Of a stretch of 9,268 nucleotides of DNA, positions 7,169-9,268 are shown in pieces. This DNA comes from Cyclobacteriaceae bacterium (GTDB lineage: Bacteria > Bacteroidota > Bacteroidia > Cytophagales > Cyclobacteriaceae), in NCBI GenBank assembly GCA_029882725.1, contig JAOUKG010000052.1:1-9268 (forward strand), given 5' to 3'. Made by a program: the position numbers and the translations under genes. Numbering within the stretch: position 1 is the stretch's first letter; each line of letters opens with the position of its first letter. The notes under the pieces are model-generated. The model saw only the letters and a program-made list of their open reading frames with translations. It did not search any database and had not been told where the DNA came from.

Positions 7169-8350
7169 CTAACGATTTATCAACTTCCCAAGCTCTTCAA
7201 CAAAAACATCGATTTCTTTTTCGGTATTATAATAATGTACCGAAGCTCGTAAAGCTTCTGTATGATTGTACTTTTCCATAAAAAGGCGGGAATTATATAC
7301 AGAAGCTGCAGAAACATTGATGCCTTTCACAACCATTATGTCCATTAACCGGAATACGTCATGGTTGTTAATTTCCATACATACAATACCAGATTTTACT
7401 CTGCCGGTGTCAATTACCTTTACCTGATCTACTTCTTTCAATTTGTTTCTCAGGTAATCGCCCAGGGTGGTTACACGTTTCCAAATATTCTCCATACCCA
7501 GTTCCAATTGATAATCGATGGCTGCAGTCAGGCCCATTTTCAGGGATAAGTTAGATTCAAACTGTTCAAACCGTATGGCATCTTTCCTCATTTTGTATGT
7601 TTCATTGTCCATCCAATGTGCGGAAAACAGATCTACACTGAGCGGGTCAAGTTGTTGTATTATATCCTTGTTTACATAAAGGAAACCTGTACCTCTGGGG
7701 CCTCGCATAAATTTCCTACCGGTTCCCGAAAGGAAATCGCATTGAATTTTTTCCACATCAAGTGGATATTGCCCCACACTTTGGCAGGCATCCACCATAT
7801 AGAATACCTCATGTAATTTGGCAATTTTCCCTATTTCTTCCACAGGGTTTACGAGGCCACTAAGGGTAGGCATGTGGGTAATGGCAATCAGTTTGGTTTT
7901 TGAAGTAATCAGTTTTTCTATCGACAATGTACTCACTTCACCAAATTCATTGTCCTGGGCAACAATAATTTTAATATTAAACCATTTTTTCAAACGCAGG
8001 TAGGAAATGTAATTACTGGCATATTCTGCTACACAAGTAATAATTTCGTCCCCATTTTTCCAGGGTATCGAAAAGAAGGCCCTTTGCCAGGCTGTTGTTG
8101 CCGAATCAGTAAAGGCTATTTCATAGGGGTATGCATTTATCCATTCAGCTGTTTTTACGTAAAACGTATTCAGGCTTTCTGCATTTTTAGTCATGGTTTC
8201 ATAGCCACCATAAAGGAGCTCTTCATTCATGTACTGAGCAATGGCATTAACCACTTGATTTGTTGCAAGGGAAGCCCCGGCATTGTTGAGATGTATGACT
8301 TTCCCAACTCCCGGGGTATCATTCCTTACTTTTTCTATATTTATTCCCAA
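7169..8350 (-). CDS. Class-V PLP-dependent aminotransferase-fold enzyme, probable C-S lyase type rather than cysteine desulfurase
   Basis: The protein has 393 residues, full length for the family. HLNNAGASL (20-28) is the usual N-terminal phosphate-side motif. Asp187 (VDACQSVG) should contact the pyridine nitrogen, and Lys213 in GTGRKFMRGPRGTG should carry PLP. The C-terminus LRASVHYYNTEKEID (367-381) is typical of the SufS/EgtE/isopenicillin-N-epimerase group. The SufS region with the catalytic Cys is replaced by NVSAASVYNSR (345-355) without Cys, and the PLP-stacking His pair is replaced in AEYASN (108-113), which resembles the GEYGPN of EgtE. I infer a C-S lyase or epimerase-like reaction of unknown substrate; no ergothioneine partner gene is seen. 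The start is TTG: no ATG or GTG lies between the upstream in-frame stop and it, and the next Met is residue 41. It follows the EF-G gene by 2 nt. Confidence 0.85.
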   Translation of the reverse strand: MGINIEKVRNDTPGVGKVIHLNNAGASLATNQVVNAIAQYMNEELLYGGYETMTKNAESLNTFYVKTAEWINAYPYEIAFTDSATTAWQRAFFSIPWKNGDEIITCVAEYASNYISYLRLKKWFNIKIIVAQDNEFGEVSTLSIEKLITSKTKLIAITHMPTLSGLVNPVEEIGKIAKLHEVFYMVDACQSVGQYPLDVEKIQCDFLSGTGRKFMRGPRGTGFLYVNKDIIQQLDPLSVDLFSAHWMDNETYKMRKDAIRFEQFESNLSLKMGLTAAIDYQLELGMENIWKRVTTLGDYLRNKLKEVDQVKVIDTGRVKSGIVCMEINNHDVFRLMDIMVVKGINVSAASVYNSRLFMEKYNHTEALRASVHYYNTEKEIDVFVEELGKLINR

Positions 8351-8352
8351 AA

Positions 8353-9268
8353 CTATCTTTCCTCTACAAGTTCGTTTTCATATTCATTTATTAATTGTTT
8401 TTGTAGCTCACCGGGTACAGGTGCGTATTCAGCAAAACGGGTGCTGAAATTGGCTTTACCCTGAGTAATCGACCGTAAACTTGTGGTATAACGATCGAGT
8501 TCTGCGAGTGGTGTTTTTGCCTTAATTACCTGATATCTGCCTCGTGTATCCATACCCATGATAATACTTCTCCGGGTTTGGAGGTCTGTCATCACTTCGC
8601 CCATCATATCTTCAGGTACAAGTACTTCAAGTTCATTGATAGGTTCAAGTAATTTAGGATTGGCGGTTACAAAGGCTTGTTTAAATGCCATGGCACCGGC
8701 AATTTTAAAAGAGATATCATTGGAATCTACGGGGTGCATTTTTCCATCGTAAACAATTACACGTACATCGCGCACGTAAGAACCGGTAAGGGGACCTTCC
8801 TGCATTTTTTCCATAACACCTTTCAGAATTGAAGGAACAAAACGGGCATCGATGGCACCTCCAACAATACAGTTATAAAACACCAATTTACCTCCCCAAT
8901 CCAGGGCAATTTCTTCCTTGGCCCGAATGGATACGCCTTCAGGTTCGGGCATGCCTTCATACCAAGGCTCCACTTTCATAAATACCTCACCAAATTGTCC
9001 ATTTCCTCCCGATTGTTTTTTATGGCGATAGGAGGAGTCTGCAGATTTTTGAATGGTTTCCCTGTAAGGAATACGTGGAGTGGTAAAATCTATTTGAATT
9101 TTATATGTTTTATCTAGAATCCATTTAATGATGTTCATATGCAGTTCCCCCTGACACGACAAAATCAACTGACGAAGTTCAGGACTATAATCCACATGAA
9201 TTGTTTGATCTTCTTCTTTAAGTTTGTGGAGGGCTTCGCTCATTTTTTCCTCATCTCCCTTGCTGTGT
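8353..9268 (-). CDS. Elongation factor G paralogue (EF-G2-like), C-terminal part, cut by the window edge
   Basis: The reading frame is open to the right edge and continues with KGDEEK before the internal Met at 9243, so that Met is not the start. The visible 304 residues are about 40-45% of a roughly 700-residue EF-G. Domain III (ALHKLKEED...GELHM), domain IV (YRHKKQSGGNGQFGEV, GGAIDARFVPS, PVDSNDISFKIAG) and domain V (LLEPINELEVLVPEDMMGEVMTDL) are in order, so it should act on ribosomal translocation or release. The domain IV tip reads MHPVDSND where housekeeping EF-G has YHDVDSSE, and GSYVRDVRVIVYDG replaces the canonical strand. Together with the absence of rpsL, rpsG or tuf nearby, this marks a paralogue of the second Bacteroidota EF-G kind. 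The GTPase domain lies outside, so its state cannot be judged. It is followed after 2 nt by the PLP enzyme, probably in one transcript. Confidence 0.9.
   Translation of the reverse strand, partial: HSKGDEEKMSEALHKLKEEDQTIHVDYSPELRQLILSCQGELHMNIIKWILDKTYKIQIDFTTPRIPYRETIQKSADSSYRHKKQSGGNGQFGEVFMKVEPWYEGMPEPEGVSIRAKEEIALDWGGKLVFYNCIVGGAIDARFVPSILKGVMEKMQEGPLTGSYVRDVRVIVYDGKMHPVDSNDISFKIAGAMAFKQAFVTANPKLLEPINELEVLVPEDMMGEVMTDLQTRRSIIMGMDTRGRYQVIKAKTPLAELDRYTTSLRSITQGKANFSTRFAEYAPVPGELQKQLINEYENELVEER
8357..8364 (-). promoter_or_regulatory. Shine-Dalgarno for the TTG start, inside the EF-G gene end
   Basis: GAGGAAAG on the minus strand ends 6 nt before the TTG at 8350 and overlaps the last codons of the upstream gene (GAG GAA AGA TAG). 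It supports the TTG start and suggests that ribosomes finishing EF-G restart on the PLP gene. Confidence 0.6.

Noticed and set aside
8084..8464. 126-codon open frame on the + strand
   Set aside because: It is Cys- and aromatic-rich and lies antisense to the PLP enzyme and the EF-G end, both of which have clear family motifs.
8353..9243. A complete 296-residue protein starting at Met 9243
   Set aside because: The frame is open to the window edge and the residues before that Met continue the EF-G family sequence, so the gene is cut by the window, not short.

Overview
The window looks like Bacteroidota chromosome, perhaps a Marinilabiliales, Cytophagales or Flavobacteriia relative. The reasons are the AT-rich gene spacing, a TAnnTTTG promoter element with no Shine-Dalgarno before the receptor gene, a TonB-dependent receptor opening with a carboxypeptidase-D-like domain, and proteins that resemble Bacteroidota families from recall. 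No database search was possible.

Positions 1-390 hold no gene. They form a modular inverted repeat: four copies of a roughly 20-nt core, two on each strand, with a hairpin between the members of each pair and a core-free centre of about 180 bp. This resembles a double REP/BIME-like element or the ends of a non-autonomous mobile element. It is the least explained part of the window. A 227-bp AT-rich leader follows.

Positions 620-5582 hold two envelope genes on the + strand. The first is a lipoprotein with Ig-like modules and a parallel beta-helix, which appears to stop early. The second is a large outer-membrane TonB-dependent receptor. A strong terminator and a separate promoter-like element with an inverted repeat lie between them, so they are probably transcribed separately although they may act together at the cell surface.

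After a 396-bp AT-rich gap, positions 5979-7058 encode a two-domain VOC (glyoxalase/dioxygenase fold) protein of unknown substrate. It converges on a minus-strand pair: an EF-G paralogue, cut by the right edge, followed 2 nt later by a class-V PLP enzyme that begins with TTG. The PLP enzyme has no cysteine where desulfurases carry theirs and resembles EgtE-type C-S lyases. The Shine-Dalgarno for this TTG lies inside the end of the EF-G gene, so the pair is probably translationally coupled.

I see no complete new defence system, CRISPR array, transposase, tRNA or rRNA. The best leads are the repeat element, the hairpin at the receptor promoter, and the EF-G paralogue/PLP enzyme operon.
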